Positions 15,795 through 25,434 of a stretch of 34,761 nucleotides of DNA are shown piece by piece (positions within the stretch are counted from its first letter, which is position 1; every line of letters starts with the position of its first letter). The notes under the pieces are model-generated. The model had not been told where the DNA came from. It saw nothing but the letters and a program-made list of their open reading frames with translations, and did no database searches. The DNA comes from a bacterium (GTDB lineage: Bacteria; Patescibacteriota; Minisyncoccia; UBA6257; JAGOQP01): the NCBI GenBank assembly GCA_021780155.1, contig JAJXZH010000035.1, positions 1 through 34,761 on the forward strand. Direction: 5' to 3'. The position numbers and the translations under genes were made by a program.

Positions 15795-16439
15795 ATGATG
15801 CAGGTTTCAATTTACAATTTAAATAAGGAAAAAATCGGAGAGTTTGAAGTTCCTGAAAGAATTTTTGGGAAAAAATGGTCTCCTGATTTGGTGCATCAAG
15901 CTTTAGTTACTCAGCAAGCCAATAATAGAAATACCGTTGCTCATACCAAGGATAGAGGAGAAGTCAGAGGGGGAGGAAAAAAACCATGGAAACAAAAAGG
16001 AACCGGTCGTTCCAGACACGGCTCAATAAGATCTCCGTTGTGGTCAGGAGGAGGAGTAACTTTTGGTCCAAGGAAAGAAAGAATTTTTGAAAGGAAAATA
16101 AACAAAAAGATGAATCAATCGGCAATTTTTTCAGTTTTATCCAAAAAAATGGCGGATAATGAAATCTTTGTGATTGATTCTTTCCCAATGGCAAAAAAGA
16201 CCGCAGAGTTTTCAAAATTAATAAAAAATATTTTTGAGCCCAAAAATACTGCAGCTTTTATTTTTTCGGAAAAAAATAAAAATAATTTTAAATTTTTGAA
16301 AAATATTCCGAGAACTTCTTATTTATCTCCCAAATCGTTAAATGTTTACGATTTGCTTAATCCCAAAAATATCTTTATAGAAAAAGATTCAATTAAAGAA
16401 ATATCGGATCATTATAAAAAAGTATTAAACAATAATTAA
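15795..16439 (+). CDS. rplD: 50S ribosomal protein L4
   Basis: THTKDRGEVRGGGKKPWKQKGTGRSRHGSIRSPLWSGGGVTFGPR region. Confidence 0.96.
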   Translation: MMQVSIYNLNKEKIGEFEVPERIFGKKWSPDLVHQALVTQQANNRNTVAHTKDRGEVRGGGKKPWKQKGTGRSRHGSIRSPLWSGGGVTFGPRKERIFERKINKKMNQSAIFSVLSKKMADNEIFVIDSFPMAKKTAEFSKLIKNIFEPKNTAAFIFSEKNKNNFKFLKNIPRTSYLSPKSLNVYDLLNPKNIFIEKDSIKEISDHYKKVLNNN

Positions 16440-16446
16440 AACTATC

Positions 16447-16845
16447 ATGTCTCTTTTTTCTAAAAAAACAGAAGATTCCAAAAAAACAACGCCTATTGAA
16501 CCAATTGAAAAAAAGGCTGAATTTGTTGCGACTTCTAAAGTTAAAGACGATTTCAAAAGCAATATAAAACCCGGGTCTTTGATAATTAAGCCTTTGATTT
16601 CTGAAAAAGCAATGATTCTTTCGGAAAAAAATGCTTATGTTTTTGTTATTAATCCTAAAGCCAATAAATCCGAAGCAAAAAAAGAAATAGAAAAAATATA
16701 CAATGTTGATATTGTTAAAATAAATATAAATAAATACAGACGAAAATCAAAAAGTTTCAGAGGATTAGAATCTTCCAAGAAGATATTAAAAAAAGCCATT
16801 GTTACGGTCAAAAATGGTCAGAAGATAGAGATATTCAATAAATAA
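16447..16845 (+). CDS. rplW: 50S ribosomal protein L23 with N-terminal extension
   Basis: IIKPLISEKAMILSEKNAYVFVINPKANKSEAKKEIEKIYNVDIVKINI. Confidence 0.94.
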   Translation: MSLFSKKTEDSKKTTPIEPIEKKAEFVATSKVKDDFKSNIKPGSLIIKPLISEKAMILSEKNAYVFVINPKANKSEAKKEIEKIYNVDIVKININKYRRKSKSFRGLESSKKILKKAIVTVKNGQKIEIFNK

Positions 16846-16861
16846 AAATTTTTAAAATATT

Positions 16862-17683
16862 ATGAAAAGTTATTCACCGACAACTCCATCAAGAAGACAT
16901 ATGACAACCGTTGACTACGGCGTTCTTTCTCAAGAAAAACCGATGAAATCGTTGGTTGCTAAAGTTGGCAAAAAAGCCGGACGAAATAACCAAGGAAGAA
17001 TTACAACTCGTCATCAGGGAGGAGAAAACAAAAAAAGATATAGAATTATAGATTTTAAACAGCAAGTTTTTGATATTCCGGCAAAAATTGAGACGATAGA
17101 ATATGATCCGTTTCGCACCGCTTTTATTGCCAGAATTGTTTTTGTTAACGGCAAAAGAAATTATATTTTAGCAACTAACGCGATGAAGACGGGGGATTCT
17201 CTTTTATTCTCCGCCAAAGCTCCATTAAAAGACGGGAACAGAATGGAATTGCAAAATATACCCGTAGGATATATGGTTCATAATGTTGAGTTAAGTCCCA
17301 AAAAAGGAGGACAAATAATTCGTTCAGCTGGAAGTTATGCCGAAGTTTTGGCTCATGATAACGGCTATACATCGTTAAAAATGCCTTCTGGAGAAATAAG
17401 AAAATTTTTATGGAATAATCATGCTTCAATCGGTCAAATTTCAAACCCGGACCATTCGTTGGTAAATATCGGAAAAGCCGGAAGATCAAGGTGGATGGGA
17501 ATAAGACCGACAGTAAGAGGCTCGGCGATGAACCCGGTAGACCATCCTTATGGAGGAGGAGAAGGAAAGGCTCAAAGAGGAACCAGAAGACCAAAAACTT
17601 TGTGGGGAAAAATAACCGGAGGAAGAAAAACCAGAAACAAGAAAAAATATTCAACCCATCTTATTATTAAAAGAAGAAAATAA
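16862..17683 (+). CDS. rplB: 50S ribosomal protein L2
   Basis: GRITTRHQGGENKKRYR, RGSAMNPVDHPYGGGEGKAQRG. Confidence 0.98.
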   Translation: MKSYSPTTPSRRHMTTVDYGVLSQEKPMKSLVAKVGKKAGRNNQGRITTRHQGGENKKRYRIIDFKQQVFDIPAKIETIEYDPFRTAFIARIVFVNGKRNYILATNAMKTGDSLLFSAKAPLKDGNRMELQNIPVGYMVHNVELSPKKGGQIIRSAGSYAEVLAHDNGYTSLKMPSGEIRKFLWNNHASIGQISNPDHSLVNIGKAGRSRWMGIRPTVRGSAMNPVDHPYGGGEGKAQRGTRRPKTLWGKITGGRKTRNKKKYSTHLIIKRRK

Positions 17684-17686
17684 ACC

Positions 17687-17998
17687 ATGTCAAGAAGTTC
17701 AAAAAAGGGTCCTTATTTAGACCCAAAATTAATGAAAAAGATATCAAAACAAAAACCGGAAGATGGTCCGATTAAGACATGGGCGAGGGATTGTGATATC
17801 TCTCCCGAGATGGTTGGTTATGCTTTCTCGGTTCATAATGGAAAATCTTTTATTGAAGTCAGAGTATCGGAAGAAATGGTTGGACATAAATTGGGAGAGT
17901 TTTCTTTGACGAGAAAATTTGTTAAACATGGAGGAAAAATGCAAAGAGAACTTGAAAAAGGAGTCGCTCCAGCGCCGTCTGCAGAAGTTAAAAAATAA
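17687..17998 (+). CDS. rpsS: 30S ribosomal protein S19
   Basis: MSRSSKKGPYLDPKLMKKI...MVGHKLGEFSLTRKFVKHGGK. Confidence 0.96.
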   Translation: MSRSSKKGPYLDPKLMKKISKQKPEDGPIKTWARDCDISPEMVGYAFSVHNGKSFIEVRVSEEMVGHKLGEFSLTRKFVKHGGKMQRELEKGVAPAPSAEVKK

Positions 17999-18006
17999 AA
18001 AATAAA

Positions 18007-18633
18007 ATGGCAAAGAAAGCAAGCGAAAAATTAAATACACAGACAGCATCGGCAATTTTGAGATATCTCAGAATTTCATCAAGAAAGGTGAGATTGGTTG
18101 CCAATATTGTCAAAAAACTTCCGGTAAAAGAAGCGGAGGCTCAATTAATGCTTAATTCAAGAAGACCATCGGAAACAATTTTGAAATTATTAAGATCGGC
18201 CATTGCCAACGCCAAAGCAAAAAAAATGGACGAATCAAAACTTTTTATAAGCGACATTAGAGTCAACCAGGGACCGATTTTAAAAAGATGGATTCCGAGA
18301 GCTCAAGGAAGAGCCACTCCGATACATAAAAATACCAGTCATTTGGAAATTGTCCTGCAAGAAGGAGAAAAATTGGCGCAGCCGAGATTTATTACAGAAA
18401 TTAAAAAAGTTAAAAAATCAAAGAAACAATCGGAACATACTCACGAACACAAATCAGAAAAAGATCACCAACATGAACACGAGCATCTCGTCGCCGAACA
18501 ACATAAACAGGAAGGTTTAAAAAATGAAGAAAAAATCAAACAAATCAAAACAGAAAAACAAGAAATAAAGAAAGATAAAAATGTTTCCGACAAAGGTTTT
18601 GTCCAAAAAATATTCAGAAGAAAATCAATATAA
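18007..18633 (+). CDS. rplV: 50S ribosomal protein L22 with long His/Lys/Glu-rich C-terminal extension
   Basis: YLRISSRKVRLVANIVKKLPVKEAEAQL...ISDIRVNQGPILKRWIPRAQGRATPIHKNTSHLEIVL, then EHTHEHKSEKDHQHEHEHLVAEQHKQ. Confidence 0.95.
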   Translation: MAKKASEKLNTQTASAILRYLRISSRKVRLVANIVKKLPVKEAEAQLMLNSRRPSETILKLLRSAIANAKAKKMDESKLFISDIRVNQGPILKRWIPRAQGRATPIHKNTSHLEIVLQEGEKLAQPRFITEIKKVKKSKKQSEHTHEHKSEKDHQHEHEHLVAEQHKQEGLKNEEKIKQIKTEKQEIKKDKNVSDKGFVQKIFRRKSI

Positions 18634-18650
18634 AAATATAAATCAATAAA

Positions 18651-19331
18651 ATGGCTCAAAAAATTAAACCGGTATCAATACGCACTGGAGTTATCAAGGA
18701 TTGGGAATCAAGATGGCTTCCAAAACATTTTAAATTCGGGAGAATGCTCCAGGAAGATTTTGTTATGCGTTCAATAATCAAAGATAAAATAGGACAAGCG
18801 GGAATCGATTCCGTTTCAATAGAAAAAACCACAAATGCTTATAAAATAAACATTAGAGTGGCAAAACCAGGTTTTGTTATAGGAAAAGGAGGTAAGGGGA
18901 TAGAAGAACTTACCAAAGCTATAGAATTGGCACTCAGTAAAATAAGAAAAGAAAGAAAAGTTAAAGAAAAAGTTGTTTTGTCTCTTAATGTTGAAGAAAT
19001 CAAAAGATATGATATTTCGGCCGCCGTTACTGCTCAAAATATTGCTTGGGATTTAGAAAAAAGATTTCCTTTTAGAAAGACAATAAAAAAATATCTTGAA
19101 AGAGTTATGCAAAATAGAGAGGTTAAAGGGGCCAAAATAAGAGTTTCCGGAAGATTGGATGGAGCTGAAATCGCCAGAGCCGAAAAGCTTTCTTCCGGCA
19201 CACTCCCTCTTCAAACATTGAGGTCAAATATAGATTATGCCGAAGCCACTGCATTTACTACTTATGGGACGATTGGAATAAAAGTTTGGATAAATAAAGG
19301 AGAAACTTTTTCAAAACAATTGATAAAATAA
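18651..19331 (+). CDS. rpsC: 30S ribosomal protein S3
   Basis: KH motif PGFVIGKGGKGIEEL; GAKIRVSGRLDGAEIARAEKLSSGTLPLQTLRSNIDY. Confidence 0.97.
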   Translation: MAQKIKPVSIRTGVIKDWESRWLPKHFKFGRMLQEDFVMRSIIKDKIGQAGIDSVSIEKTTNAYKINIRVAKPGFVIGKGGKGIEELTKAIELALSKIRKERKVKEKVVLSLNVEEIKRYDISAAVTAQNIAWDLEKRFPFRKTIKKYLERVMQNREVKGAKIRVSGRLDGAEIARAEKLSSGTLPLQTLRSNIDYAEATAFTTYGTIGIKVWINKGETFSKQLIK

Positions 19332-19340
19332 AAAAATATT

Positions 19341-19751
19341 ATGTTGCAACCCAAAAAAATAAAACATAGAAAATGGCAAAAGGGACGTTCTCGCAAACGC
19401 GTCACCGAAACAAGAGGAATTAATATAAATTTTGGCAGTTTTGGATTGCAATCATTATCTTCGGCTTATATAGATTCAAAACAAATAGAAGCCGCGAGAA
19501 AAGCGATATCTCATTTTACAAAAAGAGGTGGTAAGGTATGGATAAGAATTTTTCCCGACAAACCAATAACGCAAAGACCGCCGGAACTTACAATGGGAGG
19601 AGGAAAGGGAGCTGTTGACCACTATGTTTTTCCGGTAAAACCGGGAAGAATATTGTTTGAAATTGATGGGCTTTCGGAAGAAATTTCCAAAGAAGCATTA
19701 ATGAAGGCCGGTCACAAATTATCGGTAAAAACCAGAGTTGTTAAAAAATAA
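19341..19751 (+). CDS. rplP: 50S ribosomal protein L16
   Basis: MLQPKKIKHRKWQKGRSRK...RIFPDKPITQRPPELTMGGGKGAVDHYV. Confidence 0.97.
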   Translation: MLQPKKIKHRKWQKGRSRKRVTETRGININFGSFGLQSLSSAYIDSKQIEAARKAISHFTKRGGKVWIRIFPDKPITQRPPELTMGGGKGAVDHYVFPVKPGRILFEIDGLSEEISKEALMKAGHKLSVKTRVVKK

Positions 19752-19763
19752 CTTTCCAAAAAT

Positions 19764-19973
19764 ATGAAAAAAGATAAATTAAAAGAATTAAAATCAAGAG
19801 ATTTGGAAGAGTTGCGCAATATTGCGATTTCCACCAAAGAAAAATTGGCTAAACTTAAATTTGATTTGAAATCCGGGAAAACAGATGCCATTAAAGACAT
19901 AAGAAATATTAAAAAAGAAATTGCCGTAACATTAACTTTGATAAAAGAACATGAATCAAAATCAAACAATTAA
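19764..19973 (+). CDS. rpmC: 50S ribosomal protein L29
   Basis: MKKDKLKELKSRDLEELRNIAISTKEKLAKLKFDLKSG...DIRNIKKEIA. Confidence 0.9.
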   Translation: MKKDKLKELKSRDLEELRNIAISTKEKLAKLKFDLKSGKTDAIKDIRNIKKEIAVTLTLIKEHESKSNN

Positions 19974-20268
19974 AAATCAAAAAAGACAATTTGAAGGCGT
20001 GGTCGTTTCGGACAAAATGTCCAAAACAAGAGTGATTGAAATATCGCGCTTGAAGAAAAATTCCAGGTATGAAAAATATATCGGAGTTTCAAGAAGATTT
20101 AAGGCGCATGATGAAAATAACGAATATCAAAATGGAGATGTGGTTTTAATAGAAGAGACCAGACCAATTTCAAGAGACAAACGTTGGAAAATTGTTAAAC
20201 TTCTAAAAAAATTCATTAAAAAAGAAAATAAGGAGCCGATTTTAGAACAGGAAGAGATTAAAGATTAA
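19951..20268 (+). CDS. rpsQ: 30S ribosomal protein S17
   Basis: FEGVVVSDKMSKTRVIEISRLKKNSRYEKYIGVSRRFKAHDENNEYQNGDVVLIEETRPISRDKRW. Confidence 0.95.
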   Translation: MNQNQTIKNQKRQFEGVVVSDKMSKTRVIEISRLKKNSRYEKYIGVSRRFKAHDENNEYQNGDVVLIEETRPISRDKRWKIVKLLKKFIKKENKEPILEQEEIKD

Positions 20269-20277
20269 TAAAAATAT

Positions 20278-20646
20278 ATGATACAAGAAAGAAGTATATT
20301 AAAAGTAGCCGACAATTCAGGAGCAAAAACCATCAGGGTTTTTAGAATTCTTGGAGGCACGAAGCATCACTACGCTCAATTGGGAGATATTGTTGTTGCT
20401 TCTGTTCAGGTTGCCGAACCGAGAAAGGCTATCCAAAAAAAGGATAAAATAAGAGCTGTCATTGTTAGGCAAAAAAATGTTTTCAAAAGGAAAGATGGAT
20501 CTTATGTGAGATTTGACGATAACGCGGCGGTTTTGATAGATGCCAAAAATGAACCAAGATCAACTCGTATATTTGGTCCCATCCCAAGAGAAATAAAAGA
20601 AAAAGGTTTCGAAAAAATAGGAACAATGGCTCAAGAAATAGTTTAA
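20278..20646 (+). CDS. rplN: 50S ribosomal protein L14
   Basis: MIQERSILKVADNSGAKTIRVFRILGGTKHHYAQLGDIVVASV. Confidence 0.97.
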   Translation: MIQERSILKVADNSGAKTIRVFRILGGTKHHYAQLGDIVVASVQVAEPRKAIQKKDKIRAVIVRQKNVFKRKDGSYVRFDDNAAVLIDAKNEPRSTRIFGPIPREIKEKGFEKIGTMAQEIV

Positions 20647-20650
20647 AAAT

Positions 20651-20965
20651 ATGAAAAAAATATCAATTAAAAAAAACGATACCGTTAAAATTATTTCCGG
20701 AAAAGATAAAGGTAAAACCGGAAAGATTATTAAAATTTTTCCACTCAAAGAAAGAGCGGTGGTTGAAGGTATCAATTTATATAAAAAGCACGTTAAACCA
20801 AAAAAAGAAGGAGAAAAGGGTCAAGTTATAACCGTTCCAAGATCTATCCATATTTCCAATGTTCAATTAATTTGTTCGGCTTGCGGAAAACCGACAAGGA
20901 TTGGTTATATTATTGAAGATGGTAATAAATCAAGAGTTTGTAAAAAATGTAAATCAAGAATATAA
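20651..20965 (+). CDS. rplX: 50S ribosomal protein L24 with C-terminal CxxC...CxxC
   Basis: KKNDTVKIISGKDKGKTGKIIKIFP; CSACGKPTRIGY...CKKC. Confidence 0.95.
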   Translation: MKKISIKKNDTVKIISGKDKGKTGKIIKIFPLKERAVVEGINLYKKHVKPKKEGEKGQVITVPRSIHISNVQLICSACGKPTRIGYIIEDGNKSRVCKKCKSRI

Positions 20966-20990
20966 AATCAATTGGAATAAAAATAAAATT

Positions 20991-21581
20991 ATGAAACAAG
21001 GATTAAAAGAAAAATACAAAAAAATCATAGTCCCGGAATTGGAAAAAGAACTTGGCGTAAAAAACAGGCATATTTTACCTAAAATAGAAAAAATTTCTAT
21101 TAATATTGGACTTGGAAGAGCTAGTCAGTTGCCAAATTTTCAAGATAAAATGTTTCCTGAGATATTAAAAGAACTTACTCAAATAATTGGACAGAAACCG
21201 GCTCCAACTTCTTCCAAAAAATCAATTGCCGGATTTAAACTTCGTCAGGGTCAAACAATCGGATTGAGAGCAACTTTAAGAGGCGAAAGAATGTATGACT
21301 TTGCGGATAAATTGGTAAAAATAGTTTATCCTCGCGTAAGGGATTTTAGGGGAATAGACTTGAAAAATGTCGATAAAAAGGGTAATTTAAATCTTGGATT
21401 TAGAGACCATTTTGTTTTTCCAGAAATAAGCCAGGAATTGTCATCGGTTGATTTTGGAATGCAAATCACATTATCCGTTAAATCACAAAGCAGAGATGAA
21501 GCAATTCTTCTTTTCAAAAAAATAGGATTTCTTTTTAAAAAGAATCAGGAAGGTTCTTCAAAATCCAAAAGTAAAAAATAA
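20991..21581 (+). CDS. rplE: 50S ribosomal protein L5
   Basis: Start [22 protein letters not shown] at 20991 (track start 20901 is too far upstream); [36 protein letters not shown]. Confidence 0.95.
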   Translation: MKQGLKEKYKKIIVPELEKELGVKNRHILPKIEKISINIGLGRASQLPNFQDKMFPEILKELTQIIGQKPAPTSSKKSIAGFKLRQGQTIGLRATLRGERMYDFADKLVKIVYPRVRDFRGIDLKNVDKKGNLNLGFRDHFVFPEISQELSSVDFGMQITLSVKSQSRDEAILLFKKIGFLFKKNQEGSSKSKSKK

Positions 21582-21586
21582 ATAAT

Positions 21587-21772
21587 ATGGCAAAACAATC
21601 GGTAATAGCAAGGTCAAAAAAGAAACCAAAATACTCGACTCGTTCCGTGAGGCGATGTTTTAGATGCGGAAGAAAGCACGGATTTATGAGAGACTTTGAA
21701 CTATGCCGCATTTGTTTTAGAGAAATGGCTTCGAAAGGTCAGATTCCTGGAGTTAAAAAATCATCTTGGTAA
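21587..21772 (+). CDS. rpsZ: 30S ribosomal protein S14, zinc-binding type
   Basis: [40 protein letters not shown]. Confidence 0.96.
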   Translation: MAKQSVIARSKKKPKYSTRSVRRCFRCGRKHGFMRDFELCRICFREMASKGQIPGVKKSSW

Positions 21773-21776
21773 AAAT

Positions 21777-22157
21777 ATGTATACAAATTTATTAACACAC
21801 ATAAAAAATGCTCAAGGAGTAAAAAAAGAAACGGTTAAAACGCCGTATTCGGTTATGGATGAAAAAATTCTTGATGTTTTAACGCAGAGCAAATTTATAT
21901 CCGGCTTTGAAAAAAAGGGAAGAAATCCAAAAAGATATCTTGAAATAAATCTTCTTTATAAAAATGAATCACCGGCAATTACCGGAATTAAATTTGTCAG
22001 CTTGCCGTCTCGTCATATATATAAAAAATATTCTCAACTAAGATCAATCAAGCAAGGATATGGAATTTCGGTAATTTCTACCCCAAAAGGAATAATGTCT
22101 GATACACAAGCAAAAAAAGAAAAAGTCGGAGGAGAAGTATTATTTAATATTTGGTAA
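21777..22157 (+). CDS. rpsH: 30S ribosomal protein S8
   Basis: Start MYTNLLTHIKNAQGV at 21777; PSRHIYKKYSQLRSIKQGYGISVISTPKGIMSDTQAKKEKVGGEVLFNIW. Confidence 0.95.
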   Translation: MYTNLLTHIKNAQGVKKETVKTPYSVMDEKILDVLTQSKFISGFEKKGRNPKRYLEINLLYKNESPAITGIKFVSLPSRHIYKKYSQLRSIKQGYGISVISTPKGIMSDTQAKKEKVGGEVLFNIW

Positions 22158-22714
22158 TAACTATGTCTAGATTAGGAAAAAAACCGATAAATATTCCAAA
22201 CGGCGTAAAAGTTGAAATTTCCGGAGAAAACATTAATTTCACCGGACCAAAAGGCGTCGTGAGTGTCAAATCTCTTCCGGGGATTAATTTTGATATCAAA
22301 GACGGGAATATAATCATCTCTCCAAAAAATGAAACAAAACAAAATTTGATGAATTGGGGAACTTTATGGTCTCATTCAAAAAACGCGATTGAGGGAGTAA
22401 CTGTTGGCTTTTCTAAGGGGCTTGAAATAGAGGGAGTTGGTTTCAAGGTCTCAATTGAGGGCAAAAATTTGATTTTGAAAGTTGGCTTCTCTCATTTGGT
22501 TAATTTTCCGATTCCGGAAGGAATTTCCGTAGAGGTGGAAAAAAACAAAATAAAAATTTCAGGAATAAATAAACAACAAGTCGGTCATATTGCCGCCAGC
22601 ATAAGAAAAATTAAAAAACCGGAGCCGTATCTTGGGAAAGGAATTCGTTATGAAGGTGAAGTAATAAGGCGTAAAGCAGGAAAGAAAGCCGGAGCGGCAA
22701 CATCAACTAAATAA
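22151..22714 (+). CDS. rplF: 50S ribosomal protein L6
   Basis: SRLGKKPINIPNGVKVEISGENINFTGPKGVVS...EPYLGKGIRYEGEVIRRKAGKKAG. Confidence 0.96.
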   Translation: MVITMSRLGKKPINIPNGVKVEISGENINFTGPKGVVSVKSLPGINFDIKDGNIIISPKNETKQNLMNWGTLWSHSKNAIEGVTVGFSKGLEIEGVGFKVSIEGKNLILKVGFSHLVNFPIPEGISVEVEKNKIKISGINKQQVGHIAASIRKIKKPEPYLGKGIRYEGEVIRRKAGKKAGAATSTK

Positions 22715-22725
22715 TATAAAAATTC

Positions 22726-23079
22726 ATGAATTTCAGAAAAAAAACAAACAATTTAAAATCAAAAAGAGCTATTCGCGTTAGAGCAAAAATTTTTGGAACT
22801 TCTCAAAAACCGAGAGTGTCAGTTTTTAAGAGCAATAATTATATTTATATTCAGGCGATTGACGATGATTCTCAAAAAACAATTTTTAGCGTTTCTAGCC
22901 GACAATTGGAAAATAAATTGAAAAAAAATGAAGCGGCTAAAATTATTGGAGAAAAAATCGCAAAAATGGCTAAAGATAAAAAAATAAACCAAGCCGTTTT
23001 TGATCGTGGCAGATATAAATATCATGGTATAGTAAAACAAATTGTCGAAACTTCCAGAAAAAACGGATTAAAAATATAA
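22726..23079 (+). CDS. rplR: 50S ribosomal protein L18
   Basis: KIFGTSQKPRVSVFKSNNYIYIQAIDD...VFDRGRYKYHGIVKQIVETSRKNGLKI. Confidence 0.95.
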   Translation: MNFRKKTNNLKSKRAIRVRAKIFGTSQKPRVSVFKSNNYIYIQAIDDDSQKTIFSVSSRQLENKLKKNEAAKIIGEKIAKMAKDKKINQAVFDRGRYKYHGIVKQIVETSRKNGLKI

Positions 23080-23098
23080 TTAGTTTTTATAAAAATAA

Positions 23099-23578
23099 AT
23101 GTCATTTCAAAAAGGACAAAAAAGCGGAGGGAAATTTACTCCCAAAAAAAGCGAATACAAAGAAAAAACTCTTGATTTAAGAAGGGTGACGCGTGTTGTT
23201 GCCGGTGGTAAAAGATTTTCATTCAGATGCACATTGGTTATTGGCGATGAGAAAGGAAAAGTCGCTGTTGGTATTGCCAAAGGCCAAGATGTCGCGCAAG
23301 CTATTGATAAAGCAAGAAATGACGCCAAAAAAAATATGATAAAGATTCCTTTGAAAGGAACCACTTTATCTCACGAAGTTGACGCAAAATTTTCTGCCGC
23401 TAAAGTTTTGATAAAGCCGTCCCCCAAAGGTTCTGGACTTAAAGCCGGAGGAGCGGTGCGTGTTGTTTTGCTTATGTCCGGCATAAAAGATGCTTCAGCA
23501 AAATGTCTTGGAAGAACAAAAAATAAACTAACTAACGCTCTTGCGACCATTGAAGCGTTAAAAAAATTAAAATCTTAA
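23099..23578 (+). CDS. rpsE: 30S ribosomal protein S5
   Basis: LRRVTRVVAGGKRFSFRCTLVIGDEKGKVAVGIAKGQDV. Confidence 0.96.
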   Translation: MSFQKGQKSGGKFTPKKSEYKEKTLDLRRVTRVVAGGKRFSFRCTLVIGDEKGKVAVGIAKGQDVAQAIDKARNDAKKNMIKIPLKGTTLSHEVDAKFSAAKVLIKPSPKGSGLKAGGAVRVVLLMSGIKDASAKCLGRTKNKLTNALATIEALKKLKS

Positions 23579-23582
23579 TAAT

Positions 23583-23987
23583 ATGCGACTTAATGAATTA
23601 AAGCCAAAATTAAAAAGAGAAAAGATAAAAAGAATTGGGAGAGGAGGGAAAAGAGGCACTTATTCCGGAAGAGGTCAAAAAGGACAGAAAGCCAGAGCGG
23701 GAAGAAATATTCGTCCAGGATTGAGAGATGTCATTATTAGAACTCCCAAGCTGAGAGGATTTAAAAATAAACCGAAACAAACACAATCGGTTGCTGTTAG
23801 TTTGGAAAAAATATCCAAAATGGAAGAAAAAGAAATTAATCGTAAAGTTTTGGCAAAATATGGAATAAAATGGCCGGCAAAAATTGTCGGAAAGGGAGAA
23901 CTAAAATCCGCTAAAAATATAGTTGGCATAAAAGTTTCTTCTTCTGTTAAAAAAATAATTGAATCTGCCGGAGGAAGCGTTAAATAA
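23583..23987 (+). CDS. rplO: 50S ribosomal protein L15
   Basis: MRLNELKPKLKREKIKRIGRGGKRGTYSGRGQKGQKARAG. Confidence 0.95.
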   Translation: MRLNELKPKLKREKIKRIGRGGKRGTYSGRGQKGQKARAGRNIRPGLRDVIIRTPKLRGFKNKPKQTQSVAVSLEKISKMEEKEINRKVLAKYGIKWPAKIVGKGELKSAKNIVGIKVSSSVKKIIESAGGSVK

Positions 23988-23991
23988 AAAA

Positions 23992-25263
23992 ATGTCAAAA
24001 ATAGCTCAACTTTTTAAAATAAAAGACCTAAGATTCCGCATTCTGATAGTTTCAATGTGGCTGGTGATTTTTAGGGTTTTAGCTGCCATTCCTATTCCTG
24101 ATGTTGATATAACCAGGTTAAAAAATTTTTTTGAAAATAACCAATTGTTCGGTTTTTTGAATGTTTTTTCAGGAGGCGGATTATCCAATCTTTCAGTGGT
24201 GATGTTGGCCGTTGGTCCTTACATAACCGCTACAATTATTATGCAGCTTTTGACTATGATTTTTCCGAGATTGAAAGAGATCTATTATGAAGAAGGAGCA
24301 TTAGGAAGGGCTAAATTCAATAGAATCTCCAAGTATTTGACTGTTCCGTTGGCTTTTTTACAAGGATATGGATTTTTAAATTTGTTGGCCTCTCAGGGGG
24401 TTATTGGTCATCTCAGTGCTTTGCAGCTTTTCCAGGAATCTTTAATTATCACTGCCGGTTCAATGATTTTGACTTGGATAGGTGATTTAATTACCGAACA
24501 GAATTTGGGCAATGGAATTTCTCTTATAATTTTTGCCGGTATCGTGAGTCGACTGCCAACTACCATTCAGCAAGCAGTTGCCACTTTTGATATGTCCGTT
24601 TTAACTAGTTATTTAATGTTTGCCGTTTTGGCGGTTGTAGTTATTGCCGGGGTTGTGTTTGTTAACGAGGGAGAAAGAAAAGTATCAATAACTTACGCCA
24701 AGAGGGTTAGAGGAAATAAAATTTATGGCGGAGCTACCAGTTATTTACCGTTAAGAGTCAATCAAGCGGGAGTTATTCCAATTATTTTCGCCATTTCCGT
24801 TTTGCTTTTTCCTCAATTTTTTGCCCAAGCATCGGCTATATTTTCTAAAAGCTTTTCATTGGAAGCGACTAATTTTGTGAATAATATATTTAACAACCAA
24901 TATATTTATGCCGCTATCTATTTTGTTTTGGTTGTTTTGTTTACTTATTTTTATACCGCGGTTACTTTTGATCCTAAAGAAATATCAAAAAATCTTCAAA
25001 ATTCTGGAGGATTTATATTAGGCATTAGACCGGGAGAATCAACTTCTGCCTATCTTTCTAAAATTATAAACAGAATTACTCTCTGGGGAGCTATTTTCCT
25101 TGGGGTAATTGCCGTTTTACCAAACATCACAAGAATAGTTACTGGTATCACCATCTTTTCTCTTGGTGGAACAGCTCTTTTGATTGTTGTTTCTGTGGCT
25201 ATTGAAGTCTTAAGACAAGTTAATTCTCAATTGGTTATGAGAGAGTATGAGGGATTTGAGTAA
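23992..25263 (+). CDS. secY: preprotein translocase subunit SecY
   Basis: Start MSKIAQLFKIKDLRFRILI at 23992; multiple TMs; NGISLIIFAGIVSRLP, LPLRVNQAGVIPIIFA. Confidence 0.97.
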   Translation: MSKIAQLFKIKDLRFRILIVSMWLVIFRVLAAIPIPDVDITRLKNFFENNQLFGFLNVFSGGGLSNLSVVMLAVGPYITATIIMQLLTMIFPRLKEIYYEEGALGRAKFNRISKYLTVPLAFLQGYGFLNLLASQGVIGHLSALQLFQESLIITAGSMILTWIGDLITEQNLGNGISLIIFAGIVSRLPTTIQQAVATFDMSVLTSYLMFAVLAVVVIAGVVFVNEGERKVSITYAKRVRGNKIYGGATSYLPLRVNQAGVIPIIFAISVLLFPQFFAQASAIFSKSFSLEATNFVNNIFNNQYIYAAIYFVLVVLFTYFYTAVTFDPKEISKNLQNSGGFILGIRPGESTSAYLSKIINRITLWGAIFLGVIAVLPNITRIVTGITIFSLGGTALLIVVSVAIEVLRQVNSQLVMREYEGFE

Positions 25264-25294
25264 AAAGCGAATATTATTATCGTTCGGAACCTTA

Positions 25295-25421
25295 TTCTCG
25301 TCCCGATAAATCGGGACTGCGAGGGTTCCTCACAATGATAATATTCTTGTGAGGCGGTGTGTAAAATATTTACTCACTTAATGTGGTAGAACATGAAAAT
25401 TGGCTAATCGCCAATTTTTTA
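25295..25421 (+). repeat. 127-bp tandem structured repeat, copy 1
   Basis: Identical to 25435-25561 (offset 140); hairpins GTCCCGATaaATCGGGAC, CCTCACAA...TTGTGAGG, AAAATTGGC-taatc-GCCAATTTT. Confidence 0.95.
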
Positions 25422-25434
25422 ACACTCAACTCTG

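Noticed and set aside
17175-17654. 159-aa minus-strand ORF antisense to rplB
   Set aside because: Antisense shadow of a highly conserved ribosomal gene; Phe/Leu-rich composition typical of such shadows. Same for other minus ORFs over r-protein genes and tuf.
20901-20990. Extended N-terminus of L5 in the ORF track (likewise S8 at 21696 and SecY at 23959)
   Set aside because: Upstream in-frame codons overlap the preceding gene; the canonical N-termini begin at 20991, 21777 and 23992.
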